Shown: one piece after another, positions 17,223 through 25,600 of the stretch | Layout: the number at the start of each line of letters is the position of its first letter | How positions within the stretch are numbered: position 1 is the stretch's first letter | NCBI RefSeq assembly: GCF_029051725.1 | Contig: NZ_JAACFU010000007.1 | Location: 349,412 to 413,411, forward strand | Length of the DNA: 64,000 nucleotides | Source: Bradyrhizobium sp. CSS354 | GTDB taxonomy: Bacteria > Pseudomonadota > Alphaproteobacteria > Rhizobiales > Xanthobacteraceae | Direction: 5' to 3' | Notes under the pieces: generated by a model | The model's database searches: none | What the model was told of the DNA's origin: nothing | The model's input: only the letters and a program-made list of their open reading frames with translations | Made by a program: the position numbers and the translations under genes

Positions 17223-18884
17223 ATGAAGAACAAGATCACCGGCCGCTCCGCCTTTCTCGCGCTGCTTAAGGACGAGGGCATCACGCATCTGTTCGGCAAT
17301 CCCGGCACCACCGAGTTGCCGATCATGCATGCGCTGAAGGACCACCCTGATCTCACCTATGTGATGGCGATGCAGGAGAGCCTGGTGGTGGCGATCGCGG
17401 ATGGCTACAGCCGCGCCTCCGGAAAGCTCGTCGCCTGCAACGTCCATGTCGCGCCCGGCCTCGGCAACGCGATGGGCTCGCTCTACAACGCCCAGTTCAC
17501 GGGTACGCCGATGATCCTGACAGCGGGCCAGCAGGAGCAGGGCCACGGCCTGATGGAGCCGGTGCTCTACGGCCCGCTGGTGCGCATGGCCGAGCCGCTG
17601 GTGAAATGGGCGGTCGAGGTGACGCGGCTCGAGGATCTGCCGCGCATCGTGCGCCGCGCCGCAAAAGTCGCGACCACCCCGCCGACCGGGCCAGTATTCA
17701 TTTCGTTGCCCGGCGATATCCTCAACAGCGAAGCAGGCATCGACCTCGGCCGCTCCACCCGCATCGACGCCCGCACAAGGCCATCGGATGAGGCACTAAA
17801 CGCGTTCGCCGCGCGGCTGCTCAAGGCAGAGCGTCCCGTGATCGTCACCATGGACGAGGTGGTGAAGAGCGACGCACTGAAAGAGGCGGCCGAACTCGCC
17901 GAGCTTTTGGGCGCGGCTGCGTACCAATCCTCGACGCCCTACGGCTCGCACTTCCTCTCGGAGAGCCCGAGCTTCGTCGGCGCGCTGGCACGGGTTCAGA
18001 AAGTCGCGCGCGACACGCTTGCGCCGTACGATCTCTTGATCGCGCTCGGCGGCGATCCCCTGCGGATGTCAGTCTACAGCGAGGTCGATGCGCTGCCCGA
18101 GGGCCTCGGCATCGTGCAGATCGGCCTCGGCGATTGGGAGATCGCCAAGAACTACGGTGCCGAGATCGCGCTGAAGGCGGATCTGAAGGAAACGCTGCGT
18201 GCGCTGATCCCGGTGTTGAAGGAGATGGGCGGCGCTGCCCTGGCGCAACGTGCGAGGCAACGTCTCGCCGAGCTCGCGCCGAAGAACTGGACCGCACGGC
18301 GCACCGCGTTGGTCGAGCAGATCGGCAAGGCCGCAGACCGCAGCCCCATCGATCCAGACTGGCTGGTGCTGCAAATGGTGGAGGCGATGCCCGCCAATGC
18401 CATCCTCGTCGACGAGGGCCTCACTTCGAGCCGCCAGATCACGGCACTGCGTGCGCACCGCGACCGCTTCGGCTATCACGGCCTTGCCTCCGGCGGCATC
18501 GGCTGGGGCCTGCCGGCCTCCGTCGGCGCGAGCATCGCCAATCCCTATCGTCCCGTGGTCTGCTTCTCCGGCGACGGCAGCGCGATGTATTCGATCCAGT
18601 CGCTGTGGACGGCAGCGCATCACAAGCTGCCGCTCAATGTGGTCATTGCCAACAATGGCGGCTACCGCATCATCAAGCAGCGTCTGCTCGCCTTCCACGG
18701 CGACAATAATTACGTCGGCATGGATTTCGTCGATCCGCCGGTGGATTTCGCGGGCGTGGCGAAGGCGCTGGGATGCGAGGCGATCAAGGTCAGCGATCCG
18801 CGGGAGCTGACGGCGACGCTGGCGTCGGCGTTTGGCCGGCCGGGGACGAAGCTGATCGAGGTGATGGTGGACGGGAAGGTGTAG
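17223..18884 (+). CDS. Thiamine diphosphate enzyme, benzoylformate-decarboxylase-like
   Basis: A 553-residue ThDP-dependent decarboxylase-type enzyme. It shares with benzoylformate decarboxylase the blocks HLFGNPGTTELP, CNVHVAPGLGNAMGSL (with the active-site His) and the cofactor Glu52 in MQESLVV, and ends with the ThDP/Mg motif GDGSAMYSIQSLWTAAHH plus NNGGY. In the Pseudomonas enzyme the substrate-contact Ser in GNPGS is Thr here (Thr29), and the second His is not evident. So the fold and chemistry (2-keto acid decarboxylation or carboligation) are supported, but benzoylformate itself is not certain. The start follows CTGGAGGAAAC. No mandelate dehydrogenase gene is adjacent. Confidence 0.85.
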   Translation: MKNKITGRSAFLALLKDEGITHLFGNPGTTELPIMHALKDHPDLTYVMAMQESLVVAIADGYSRASGKLVACNVHVAPGLGNAMGSLYNAQFTGTPMILTAGQQEQGHGLMEPVLYGPLVRMAEPLVKWAVEVTRLEDLPRIVRRAAKVATTPPTGPVFISLPGDILNSEAGIDLGRSTRIDARTRPSDEALNAFAARLLKAERPVIVTMDEVVKSDALKEAAELAELLGAAAYQSSTPYGSHFLSESPSFVGALARVQKVARDTLAPYDLLIALGGDPLRMSVYSEVDALPEGLGIVQIGLGDWEIAKNYGAEIALKADLKETLRALIPVLKEMGGAALAQRARQRLAELAPKNWTARRTALVEQIGKAADRSPIDPDWLVLQMVEAMPANAILVDEGLTSSRQITALRAHRDRFGYHGLASGGIGWGLPASVGASIANPYRPVVCFSGDGSAMYSIQSLWTAAHHKLPLNVVIANNGGYRIIKQRLLAFHGDNNYVGMDFVDPPVDFAGVAKALGCEAIKVSDPRELTATLASAFGRPGTKLIEVMVDGKV

Positions 18885-18902
18885 GGCACGCTGTCTCAAC
18901 TC

Positions 18903-19048
18903 GTCGTCCTGGCCTAGTGCGCAATTGCGCACGGGGGCCAGGACCCATACCGCGTGATTTATCGATCGCAGGTGGTGCCGGTCCCGAACAACCAGTCTTC
19001 GCCAAATTGCTCCCTAGGGTTATGGGTCCCGGCCTGCGCCGGGACGAC
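18903..19048. repeat. Intergenic palindromic repeat, GTCGTCC-type
   Basis: A long inverted element between two convergent genes. It begins GTCGTCCTGGCC, contains GGCCAGGACCCATA and later TTATGGGTCCCGGCCTGCGCC, and ends GGGACGAC. The CCCATA/TATGGG parts and the GTCGTCC/GGGACGAC ends are complementary, with about 60 bases of unrelated sequence between. It differs in core from the GTCATTCC elements. Confidence 0.75.
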
Positions 19049-19074
19049 ACTGAGGGTGTGGCGCGATCTTCCGC

Positions 19075-20454
19075 CTACCCCTTCTTCCCCACCCGATACC
19101 CCGCTGCAGGATGCGGCGCACCTAGCCGCGCACGTCCCTCGCCGAACAGCTTCTCCCGCAACGTGCCCTGCGCGTACTCCGCCTTGTACCGCCCGCGCCG
19201 CGTCAGCTCCGGCACCAGCATGTCGGCGATGTCCTCGAAATCGCCGGGTGAGATCGCGAAGGCGACGTTGAGGCCGTCGACGTCGGTCGCCTCGAACCAC
19301 GCCTCGATCTTGTCCGCGACCGTCTCCGGCGTGCCGACCACGACGGGACCGGCGCCGCCGACGCCGACATGCTCGATGACGTCGCGCACGGTCCAGACGC
19401 GATCGGGATCGGCGCGGGTGACGTTGTCGAGTGCGCTGCGGCCGGCATCGTTCTGAACATGACGCACCTGCTGATCGAGCTCGTAGCCGGAGAAGTCGAT
19501 GCCGGTCCATCCCGACATCAGGGCCAGCGCGCCTTCCGGGCTGATGTGGCGGCGATAGTCGGCATATTTTTCGTTCGCCTCGGCCTCTGTCCGCCCGAGG
19601 ATGATCGTCATCATCGAGAACATCAGGATTTCCGCCGGATTGCGGCCGAACGCGGCGGCCTCCTGACGGATCGCCGACACGCGCGGCGCGATCACCTTGG
19701 CCGACGGCCCCGACATGAACACGCATTCGGCGTGCTGTGCCGCGAACTTCCGTCCGCGCGGCGAGGTGCCGGCCTGGTACAGCACGGGCGTCCGCTGCGG
19801 CGACGGTTCGCTGAGATGAATGGTGTTGTTGATGCGCCAGTTCGCGCCCTCGTGGTTGACGCGATGGACCTTTGTGGGATCGGTGAAGATGCCGCGCTTG
19901 CGGTCGCGCAGCACGGCGTCGTCCTCCCAGCTCCCTTCCCAGAGTTTGTAGACGACCTCCATATATTCGTCCGCGATCTCGTAGCGGTCGTCGTGCCCGA
20001 TCTGCTTGTCCTTGCCGGCGCCGCGCGCGGCGCTGTCGAGATAGCCCGTGACGACATTCCAGCCGATACGTCCCTCGGTGAGATGATCGAGCGTCGACAT
20101 CCGCCGCGCGAACGGATAGGGCGGCTCGAAGGAGAGATTGCTGGTGACGCCGAAGCCGAGATTCTGCGTCACCGCCGCCATGGCCGACAGCAGCAGCAGC
20201 GGATCGTTCGAGGGCGACTGGGCTGCATTGCGCAAGGCTGCGTCAGGACTGTTGCCGTAGACGTCATAGACGCCGAGCACGTCGGCCAGGAACAGCCCGT
20301 CGAAACGGCCGCGCTCCAGCGTTTTGGCAAGATCGATCCAGTAGGGCAGGCGGTTATATTCGGCAGTGCGGTCGCGCGGATGGGTCCACAAGCCCGGTGA
20401 TTGGTGCGCGACGCAATTCATCGCAAATGCATTGAGCCTGATCTGCTTGGCCAT
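19075..20454 (-). CDS. FMN-dependent monooxygenase, NtaA/SnaA/DszA (bacterial luciferase-like) family
   Basis: A 459-residue flavin monooxygenase. The opening MAKQIRLNAFAMNC, WTHPRDRTAEYNRLPYWIDLA and the central TSNLSFEPPYPFARRMSTLDH / GRIGWNVVTGYLDSAARG blocks are typical of the two-component group that desulfurises or cleaves N-containing chelators. It needs a separate FMN reductase, not found here. The start at 20454 follows GGGGGACC. It is divergent from the M20 peptidase, with 240 bases between. A second, distantly related family member is at 33109-34476. Confidence 0.93.
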   Translation of the reverse strand: MAKQIRLNAFAMNCVAHQSPGLWTHPRDRTAEYNRLPYWIDLAKTLERGRFDGLFLADVLGVYDVYGNSPDAALRNAAQSPSNDPLLLLSAMAAVTQNLGFGVTSNLSFEPPYPFARRMSTLDHLTEGRIGWNVVTGYLDSAARGAGKDKQIGHDDRYEIADEYMEVVYKLWEGSWEDDAVLRDRKRGIFTDPTKVHRVNHEGANWRINNTIHLSEPSPQRTPVLYQAGTSPRGRKFAAQHAECVFMSGPSAKVIAPRVSAIRQEAAAFGRNPAEILMFSMMTIILGRTEAEANEKYADYRRHISPEGALALMSGWTGIDFSGYELDQQVRHVQNDAGRSALDNVTRADPDRVWTVRDVIEHVGVGGAGPVVVGTPETVADKIEAWFEATDVDGLNVAFAISPGDFEDIADMLVPELTRRGRYKAEYAQGTLREKLFGEGRARLGAPHPAAGYRVGKKG

Positions 20455-20513
20455 GATGGTCCCCCGGCGCCCTGTACCGGGCGCTCTTCGAATGATAGAG
20501 CTGCGCCCGAACT

Positions 20514-20529
20514 TGGCGAAGTTCTTGCA
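20514..20529 (+). promoter_or_regulatory. Candidate sigma-54 (RpoN) promoter
   Basis: TGGCGAAGTTCTTGCA carries the -24 GG and -12 GC elements exactly 10 bases apart, the invariant spacing of sigma-54 promoters, with a TTGCA at the -12 end. It points to the M20 peptidase gene, 166 bases downstream. Nitrogen-regulated expression would suit a peptidase followed by an amino acid importer. A 16-base match can occur by chance, and no upstream activator site was identified. Confidence 0.45.
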
Positions 20530-20694
20530 TATAGCGCGACGTTGGCAAGGCCAAAATCAGCGGCGCTGCCGCGCTTGGCAAGCCAATCTCAAGAGAGCAA
20601 GAACGAAATCCCAAGACTATCGAAGTCCCCGCCACTTTCGAAGGCCTGCCCGTATCGGGTATGCTCCTTCGTCTGACAACCTAAAAAGAAAATA

Positions 20695-22092
20695 ATGACC
20701 AGAGCCGATGCCATCGCCCGCGCCCGTGACGATTTCAAATCCGGCGCGTTCCTCGCCGAACTCGACCGTCGCGTCGCCTACCGGACCGAGAGCCAGAATC
20801 CGAACCGGAGCGTCGAGCTGCGCGCCTATCTGGAACAGGAGATGGTGCCCGCTTTCGCCGCGCTCGATTTCGAAAGCCGCATGGTCGAATCTCCCAGCGG
20901 CAAGGCGCCGTTCCTGTTCGCCGAACACCACGAGAGCGAGACGGCCCCGACCGTGCTGATCTACGGCCATGGCGACGTCGTCGATGGCATGGAAGGCGAG
21001 TGGCGCGACGGCCGCGATCCCTGGCGCACCACGGTTTCGGGCACGCGTCTCTACGGTCGCGGCACGGCCGACAACAAGGGCCAGCACAGCATCAACATGG
21101 CCGCACTCCGCGCGGTGCGCGAGGCCCGCGGCGGCAAGCTCGGCTTCAACGCCAAGTTCATCCTCGAGATGGGCGAGGAGATCGGCTCGCCGGATCTCGG
21201 CAAGGTCTGCGATCTCAATCGCGATGCACTCAACGCCGATCTGTTCATGGCCTCCGACGGGCCGCGCCTGTCCGCCGACCGTCCGACCCTGTTCCTCGGC
21301 TGCCGTGGCGGCATCCGCATACATCTCGATGTGAACCTTCGCGACGGCGGCAATCACTCCGGCAATTGGGGCGGCGTGCTCGCCAACCCCGCGACCATTC
21401 TGGTCAACGCGATCTCGACGCTGGTCGACGGCCACGGCCGCCTTCAGCTGGATGCGTTGAAGCCGCCCCGGCTCACCAACCAGATCCGCAGCTATCTTGC
21501 GGACGTGCAGGTGGTGCCGACCGAGGACGAGCCGGCGTTGGCCGAGAACTGGGGCGAGGAGGGTCTTTCGGCGGCCGAGCGACTCTATGCCTGGAACACG
21601 CTCGAAGTGCTGGCTATGTCGTCGGGCAGTATCGAGAAGCCGGCCAACGCCATTCCGGGCCACGCCAATGCCGTGCTGCAGCTGCGTTTCGTGGTCGGTA
21701 CTGAGATCGATGGGCTGATCGAGGCGATCCGCGCGCATCTGGTGCAGAAGGGCTTTCCGATGGTCGAGGTGCGGGCGGCGCAGAGCTTTGCCGCCTCGCG
21801 CACGGATTTCGACAGCCCCTGGATCGCATGGGCGGCGGATTCGGTGCGTCAGACCACTGGCAGGGTCCCGGCGGTGCTGCCCAATTTCGGCGGCTCGTTG
21901 CCCAACGACGTGTTCTCCGAGATCCTGGGCCTGCCCACGATCTGGGTGCCGCACTCCTATCCCGGCTGCTCCCAGCATGCGCCCAATGAGCACATCCTGC
22001 TGCCATTGACCGAAGAGGCCTTGACGGTGATGGCCGGGCTGTTCTGGGATCTCGGGGAATTGCCGGGACCGCTAACACACCCGCTGGCCTGA
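20695..22092 (+). CDS. M20 family metallopeptidase
   Basis: A 465-residue zinc peptidase or amidohydrolase of the M20 (ArgE/DapE/CPG2) family. The first metal ligand and its neighbour are in IYGHGDVV near residue 91, the bridging Asp is in GRGTADNKGQ, and the catalytic Glu pair is in EMGEEIGSPD near residue 160. Later residues SYPGCSQHAPNEH contain the C-terminal ligand His. Length fits M20 dipeptidases. The amino acid ABC importer genes follow 99 bases downstream on the same strand, so it may hydrolyse peptides or N-acyl amino acids whose products are then imported or recycled. Confidence 0.92.
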   Translation: MTRADAIARARDDFKSGAFLAELDRRVAYRTESQNPNRSVELRAYLEQEMVPAFAALDFESRMVESPSGKAPFLFAEHHESETAPTVLIYGHGDVVDGMEGEWRDGRDPWRTTVSGTRLYGRGTADNKGQHSINMAALRAVREARGGKLGFNAKFILEMGEEIGSPDLGKVCDLNRDALNADLFMASDGPRLSADRPTLFLGCRGGIRIHLDVNLRDGGNHSGNWGGVLANPATILVNAISTLVDGHGRLQLDALKPPRLTNQIRSYLADVQVVPTEDEPALAENWGEEGLSAAERLYAWNTLEVLAMSSGSIEKPANAIPGHANAVLQLRFVVGTEIDGLIEAIRAHLVQKGFPMVEVRAAQSFAASRTDFDSPWIAWAADSVRQTTGRVPAVLPNFGGSLPNDVFSEILGLPTIWVPHSYPGCSQHAPNEHILLPLTEEALTVMAGLFWDLGELPGPLTHPLA

Positions 22093-22191
22093 GCCGTTAA
22101 CCGGAGCCGCGATCCAGCCAAAAGTCACATTCTATTCCAACCCAATTTGTGCTTGCATCCCGCCGGCATCATCCTGAAAGGGGACCAAAAA

Positions 22192-23103
22192 GTGAAACAT
22201 TTCCGTAGCATCGGCCTCGCGCTCGCCGCGACCTTCGCCGTCGGCCAGGCCGGGGCCCAGGAGCTGACCGGCACGCTCAAGAACATCAAGGACACCGGCG
22301 CCATTACGCTCGGCTTCCGCGACTCCTCGATCCCGTTCTCATATCTAGACGACAACCAGAAGCCCATCGGGTTCGCGATGGACATCTGCTACAAGATCGT
22401 CGACGCCGTGAAGAAGGAGCTCAAGCTCGACAAGCTCGAGGTCAAGCTCAACCCGGTGACCTCGGCGACGCGTATTCCGCTGATGGCGAACGGCACCATC
22501 GACCTCGAATGCGGTTCGACCACCAACAACGCCGAGCGCCAGAAGCAGGTCGCCTTCACCAACACCCATTACCTGACTGCCAGCCGCTACGTCTTCAAGA
22601 AGTCGAGCGGCCTGAAGTCGATCGACGATCTCAAGGGCAAGACGGTGGTCTCGACCGCCGGCACCACCAACATCAAGCAGCTCACCGAAGCCAATGTTGC
22701 GAAAAGCCTCGGCGCCAACATCATCCCGGCCAAGGACCACGCCGAATCCTTCCTGATGGTCGAGACCGACCGCGCCGTCGCCTTCGTGATGGACGACATC
22801 CTGCTCGCGAGCCTCGTGGCCGGCTCGAAGTCGCCCGACGACTACGTCATCTCCAAGGACGCGTTCTCCAAGCCTGAGCCCTACGGCATCATGCTGCGCA
22901 AGGACGACGCGCCGTTCAAGAAGGTGGTCGATGCGGCGACCGCCGCGCTCTACACCTCCGGCGAAGGCCAGAAGATCTACGAGAAGTGGTTCACCCAGAA
23001 GATCCCGCCGAAGGGTCTGAACCTCAACACCCCGATCTCGGCCGAGCTGAAGAACGAGTTCGCGAAACCTTCGGACTCGCCAAACCCGGACGACTATAAG
23101 TAA
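22192..23103 (+). CDS. Amino acid ABC transporter, periplasmic binding protein (GltI-like)
   Basis: A 303-residue type 3 solute-binding protein. The N-terminal KHFRSIGLALAATFAVGQAGAQE is a Sec signal peptide with cleavage after AGA. Family traits include LGFRDSSIPFSYLD, the QKPIGFAMDIC block near residue 60, and CGSTTNNAERQKQVAFTNTHY near residue 105, which match glutamate/aspartate-binding proteins of the GltI/BztA kind. I chose the GTG start at 22192 because AAAGGGGACC precedes it. It heads a four-gene importer operon; a strong hairpin lies in the gap before the first permease. Confidence 0.93.
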   Translation: MKHFRSIGLALAATFAVGQAGAQELTGTLKNIKDTGAITLGFRDSSIPFSYLDDNQKPIGFAMDICYKIVDAVKKELKLDKLEVKLNPVTSATRIPLMANGTIDLECGSTTNNAERQKQVAFTNTHYLTASRYVFKKSSGLKSIDDLKGKTVVSTAGTTNIKQLTEANVAKSLGANIIPAKDHAESFLMVETDRAVAFVMDDILLASLVAGSKSPDDYVISKDAFSKPEPYGIMLRKDDAPFKKVVDAATAALYTSGEGQKIYEKWFTQKIPPKGLNLNTPISAELKNEFAKPSDSPNPDDYK

Positions 23104-23115
23104 GCTGAGTTGTTC

Positions 23116-23141
23116 GCCTCTCCCCGCTTGCGGGGAGAGGC
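23116..23141 (+). terminator. Stem-loop in the gltI-gltJ intergenic gap
   Basis: GCCTCTCCCCG at 23116-23126 and CGGGGAGAGGC at 23131-23141 form a perfect 11-bp stem with a 4-base loop. There is no T run. It sits 12 bases after the binding-protein stop and 91 bases before the permease start. In many importer operons such hairpins stabilise the upstream transcript, giving more binding protein than permease. Confidence 0.75.
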
Positions 23142-23231
23142 AGCATATTCCAGCCATTCTGGAGGGAGAGTGGCCGGACATTTGCATAGGCGCCAGGACA
23201 TCCATGACTGGCGCGTTCGCGCGGGGGACAC

Positions 23232-23963
23232 GTGAACTACCACTGGAACTGGGGAATTTTCTTCGAGCCGAACCCGATGGGGACCGGCACCTATCTCGAC
23301 ATGCTGTTGTCGGGCCTGGTGCTGACCCTCAAGACGGGTGCGCTCGCCTGGATCATCGCGCTGATCATGGGCTCGATCGTCGGCGTGATGCGCACGCTGC
23401 CGACCAAGGGCGCGAACTGGTTCGGCTTTGCCTATGTCGAATTCTTCCGCAACATGCCGCTGCTGGTGCAGCTCTTCCTGTGGTTTTTCGTGCTGCCGGA
23501 AGTGTTGCCAAGGTCCGCGGGATTGTGGTTGAAGCAACTGCCGAATGCGCCGTTCTGGACGGCGGCGATCGGCATCGGCTTCTTCATGTCGGCGCGCGTC
23601 GCCGTGCAATTGCAGGCCGGCATCGGATCGCTCCCGCGCGGGCAGAAGATGGCGGCGACCGCGCTCGGCCTGACGACCCTGCAGGCTTATCGCTACATCT
23701 TGCTGCCGATGGCGTTCCGCATCATCCTGCCGCCGCTGACGTCCGAGTTCCTCAACACCATCAAGAACACGGCTGTGGCCATCACCATCGGTTTGCTTGA
23801 GCTGACCGGACAAGCGCGCTCCATGCAGGAATTCTCGTTCCAGGTGTTCGAGGCCTTCACCGCCGCGACCCTTCTCTATCTCCTCGTCAACGCCGTCGTC
23901 GTGACCGCGATGCGCTTCCTCGAGCGCTACGTCGCGATCCCCGGCTACATCACGGGGAAATAG
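23232..23963 (+). CDS. Amino acid ABC transporter permease (GltJ-like)
   Basis: A 243-residue inner membrane subunit of a polar amino acid importer. About five hydrophobic segments are spread along the sequence, and the EAA loop is seen around RGQKMAATALGLTTLQAYRYILLPMAFRI. The start is GTG at 23232 after GGGGGAC. It overlaps nothing and is followed after 4 bases by the second permease gene. Together with GltK-like and GltL-like proteins it forms a heteromeric channel, using the binding protein encoded upstream. Confidence 0.95.
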   Translation: MNYHWNWGIFFEPNPMGTGTYLDMLLSGLVLTLKTGALAWIIALIMGSIVGVMRTLPTKGANWFGFAYVEFFRNMPLLVQLFLWFFVLPEVLPRSAGLWLKQLPNAPFWTAAIGIGFFMSARVAVQLQAGIGSLPRGQKMAATALGLTTLQAYRYILLPMAFRIILPPLTSEFLNTIKNTAVAITIGLLELTGQARSMQEFSFQVFEAFTAATLLYLLVNAVVVTAMRFLERYVAIPGYITGK

Positions 23964-23967
23964 CGCT

Positions 23968-24660
23968 ATGTTCAGCAATTTTGATTTCGGGGTCATCATC
24001 CGCACGCTGCCCTATCTATTCTATGAGGGCATGACGTTCACGCTGATGCTGACCGGGCTTGCTGCACTCGGCGGCCTTGTCTTCGGCACGGCGATCGCGC
24101 TGATGCGGCTGTCCGGCTACAAGGTGCTAGGCCGCATCGCGGGCGTCTATGTCGACTTCATGCGCTCGCTGCCGCTGGTGCTGGTGATCTTCTGGTTCTA
24201 CTTCCTGGTGCCCTATATCGGGCAGTGGGTGACCGGCGCGTCGCGCCCGATCAGCGTCGGCGCGTTCGCATCCTCGCTCATCACCTTCATCATGTTCGAG
24301 GCCGCGTACTTTTCCGAGATCATGCGTGCCGGCATCCAGTCGATCTCGCGCGGCCAACCGGCCGCAGCCAACGCGCTTGGCCTGACCTACGCCCAGACCA
24401 TGCGCTACGTTGTGTTGCCGCAGGCCTTCCGCAACATGCTGCCGGTCCTGATCACGCAGACCATCGTGCTGTTCCAGGACACCTCACTGGTCTACGTGCT
24501 GTCGATCACCGATTTCCTCGGTGCGGCAAGCAAGGTCGCACAGCGCGACGGCCGTCTGGTCGAAATGTATCTGTTCGCAGCAATCGTCTACTTCACCATT
24601 TCCTGTGTCGCGTCCTTCGGCGTTCGCCGCCTGCAGGCGCGCATCGCCATCATTCGATAG
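23968..24660 (+). CDS. Amino acid ABC transporter permease (GltK-like)
   Basis: A 230-residue membrane subunit. Hydrophobic segments begin at residue 17 and the EAA loop appears as RGQPAAANALGLTYAQTMRYVVLPQAFR near residue 130. It starts 4 bases after the first permease stop, and its own stop is followed after 8 bases by the ATPase gene, consistent with translational coupling. The substrate range should match glutamate, aspartate or related acidic amino acids, as inferred from the binding protein. Confidence 0.95.
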   Translation: MFSNFDFGVIIRTLPYLFYEGMTFTLMLTGLAALGGLVFGTAIALMRLSGYKVLGRIAGVYVDFMRSLPLVLVIFWFYFLVPYIGQWVTGASRPISVGAFASSLITFIMFEAAYFSEIMRAGIQSISRGQPAAANALGLTYAQTMRYVVLPQAFRNMLPVLITQTIVLFQDTSLVYVLSITDFLGAASKVAQRDGRLVEMYLFAAIVYFTISCVASFGVRRLQARIAIIR

Positions 24661-24668
24661 AGTCTGTC

Positions 24669-25400
24669 ATGATCGAGATCAGCCACGTCGACAAATGGTA
24701 CAGCCCGAGCTTCCAGGTGCTGACCGACTGCACCACCAGCGTCTCCAAGGGCGAGGTGGTCGTGGTCTGCGGCCCGTCGGGATCAGGCAAGTCGACGCTG
24801 ATCAAATGCGTCAATGCGCTGGAGCCGTTCCAGAAAGGCGACATCAGCGTCGATGGCACCAAGGTCAACGATCCCAAGACCAATCTGCCCAAGCTGCGCT
24901 CGCGTGTCGGCATGGTGTTTCAGCACTTCGAGCTGTTTCCGCATCTGAAGATCATCGACAATCTCTGCCTCGCACAGCAGAAGGTGCTCGACCGGTCGCG
25001 CGACAAGGCGATGGTGAAAGGCATGCAGCTGCTGGAGCGCGTCGGCCTGAAGGAACAGGCGCAAAAGTATCCCGCGAACCTGTCCGGTGGCCAGCAGCAG
25101 CGGGTGGCGATCGCTCGCGCGCTCGCAATGGACCCCATTGTCATGCTGTTCGACGAGCCGACCTCGGCGCTCGACCCTGAAATGGTGAGCGAGGTGCTCG
25201 ACGTCATGGTGGACCTCGCCCATGAGGGCATGACCATGATGGTCGTCACCCACGAGATGGGCTTTGCCCGCAAGGTTGCCAACCGCGTGATCTTCATGGA
25301 CCGCGGCGAGATCGTCGAGGACGCCCCGAAGGACGATTTCTTCGGCAAGCCCCGCAGCGACCGCGCGCAGAAGTTCTTGTCGAAGATCCTGTCGCATTAA
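24669..25400 (+). CDS. Amino acid ABC transporter ATP-binding protein (GltL-like)
   Basis: A 243-residue ATPase. Walker A is GPSGSGKST near residue 34, the signature is LSGGQQQRVAIARA near residue 140, and Walker B with catalytic Glu is MLFDEPTSALDPEM. The switch His is in VVTHEMGFA. The ATG at 24669 gives the standard N-terminus MIEISHVDKWY. It is the last gene of the importer operon; the transaminase gene follows after a repeat element and 200 bases. Confidence 0.96.
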   Translation: MIEISHVDKWYSPSFQVLTDCTTSVSKGEVVVVCGPSGSGKSTLIKCVNALEPFQKGDISVDGTKVNDPKTNLPKLRSRVGMVFQHFELFPHLKIIDNLCLAQQKVLDRSRDKAMVKGMQLLERVGLKEQAQKYPANLSGGQQQRVAIARALAMDPIVMLFDEPTSALDPEMVSEVLDVMVDLAHEGMTMMVVTHEMGFARKVANRVIFMDRGEIVEDAPKDDFFGKPRSDRAQKFLSKILSH

Positions 25401-25407
25401 CCCTGTC

Positions 25408-25528
25408 GTCATTCCGGTACGAGCCTCTTGGCGCGGGCCCGGAATCCATATCCCAGACTGGTGGCTATGGATTCTCAGATGCGCAATTGCGCATCAAAGC
25501 TCGTCGCTTCGCGCCGCCCCGGAATGAC
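25408..25528. repeat. Intergenic palindromic repeat, GTCATTCC-type (second copy)
   Basis: About 120 bases. It begins GTCATTCCGG, has GGCCCGGAATCCATATCC and CTATGGATTCTCAG facing each other, and ends CGCCCCGGAATGAC. Compared with the copy at 16464-16568 it has the same outer and central complementary pairs but a longer right half, including the small dyad TGCGCAATTGCGCA. It lies between the importer operon and the transaminase gene. Confidence 0.8.
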
Positions 25529-25600
25529 GAATAGAGGGGTGATCGGCCGCGGCAACTGGCGTATAAGCGCACAAAATCCCTTTCCCCCAGGAGACCTGCC

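Noticed and set aside
22147..22192. Earlier TTG start for the importer binding protein
   Set aside because: Adds a non-family N-terminus in front of a good signal peptide; the GTG at 22192 has a clear ribosome binding site.
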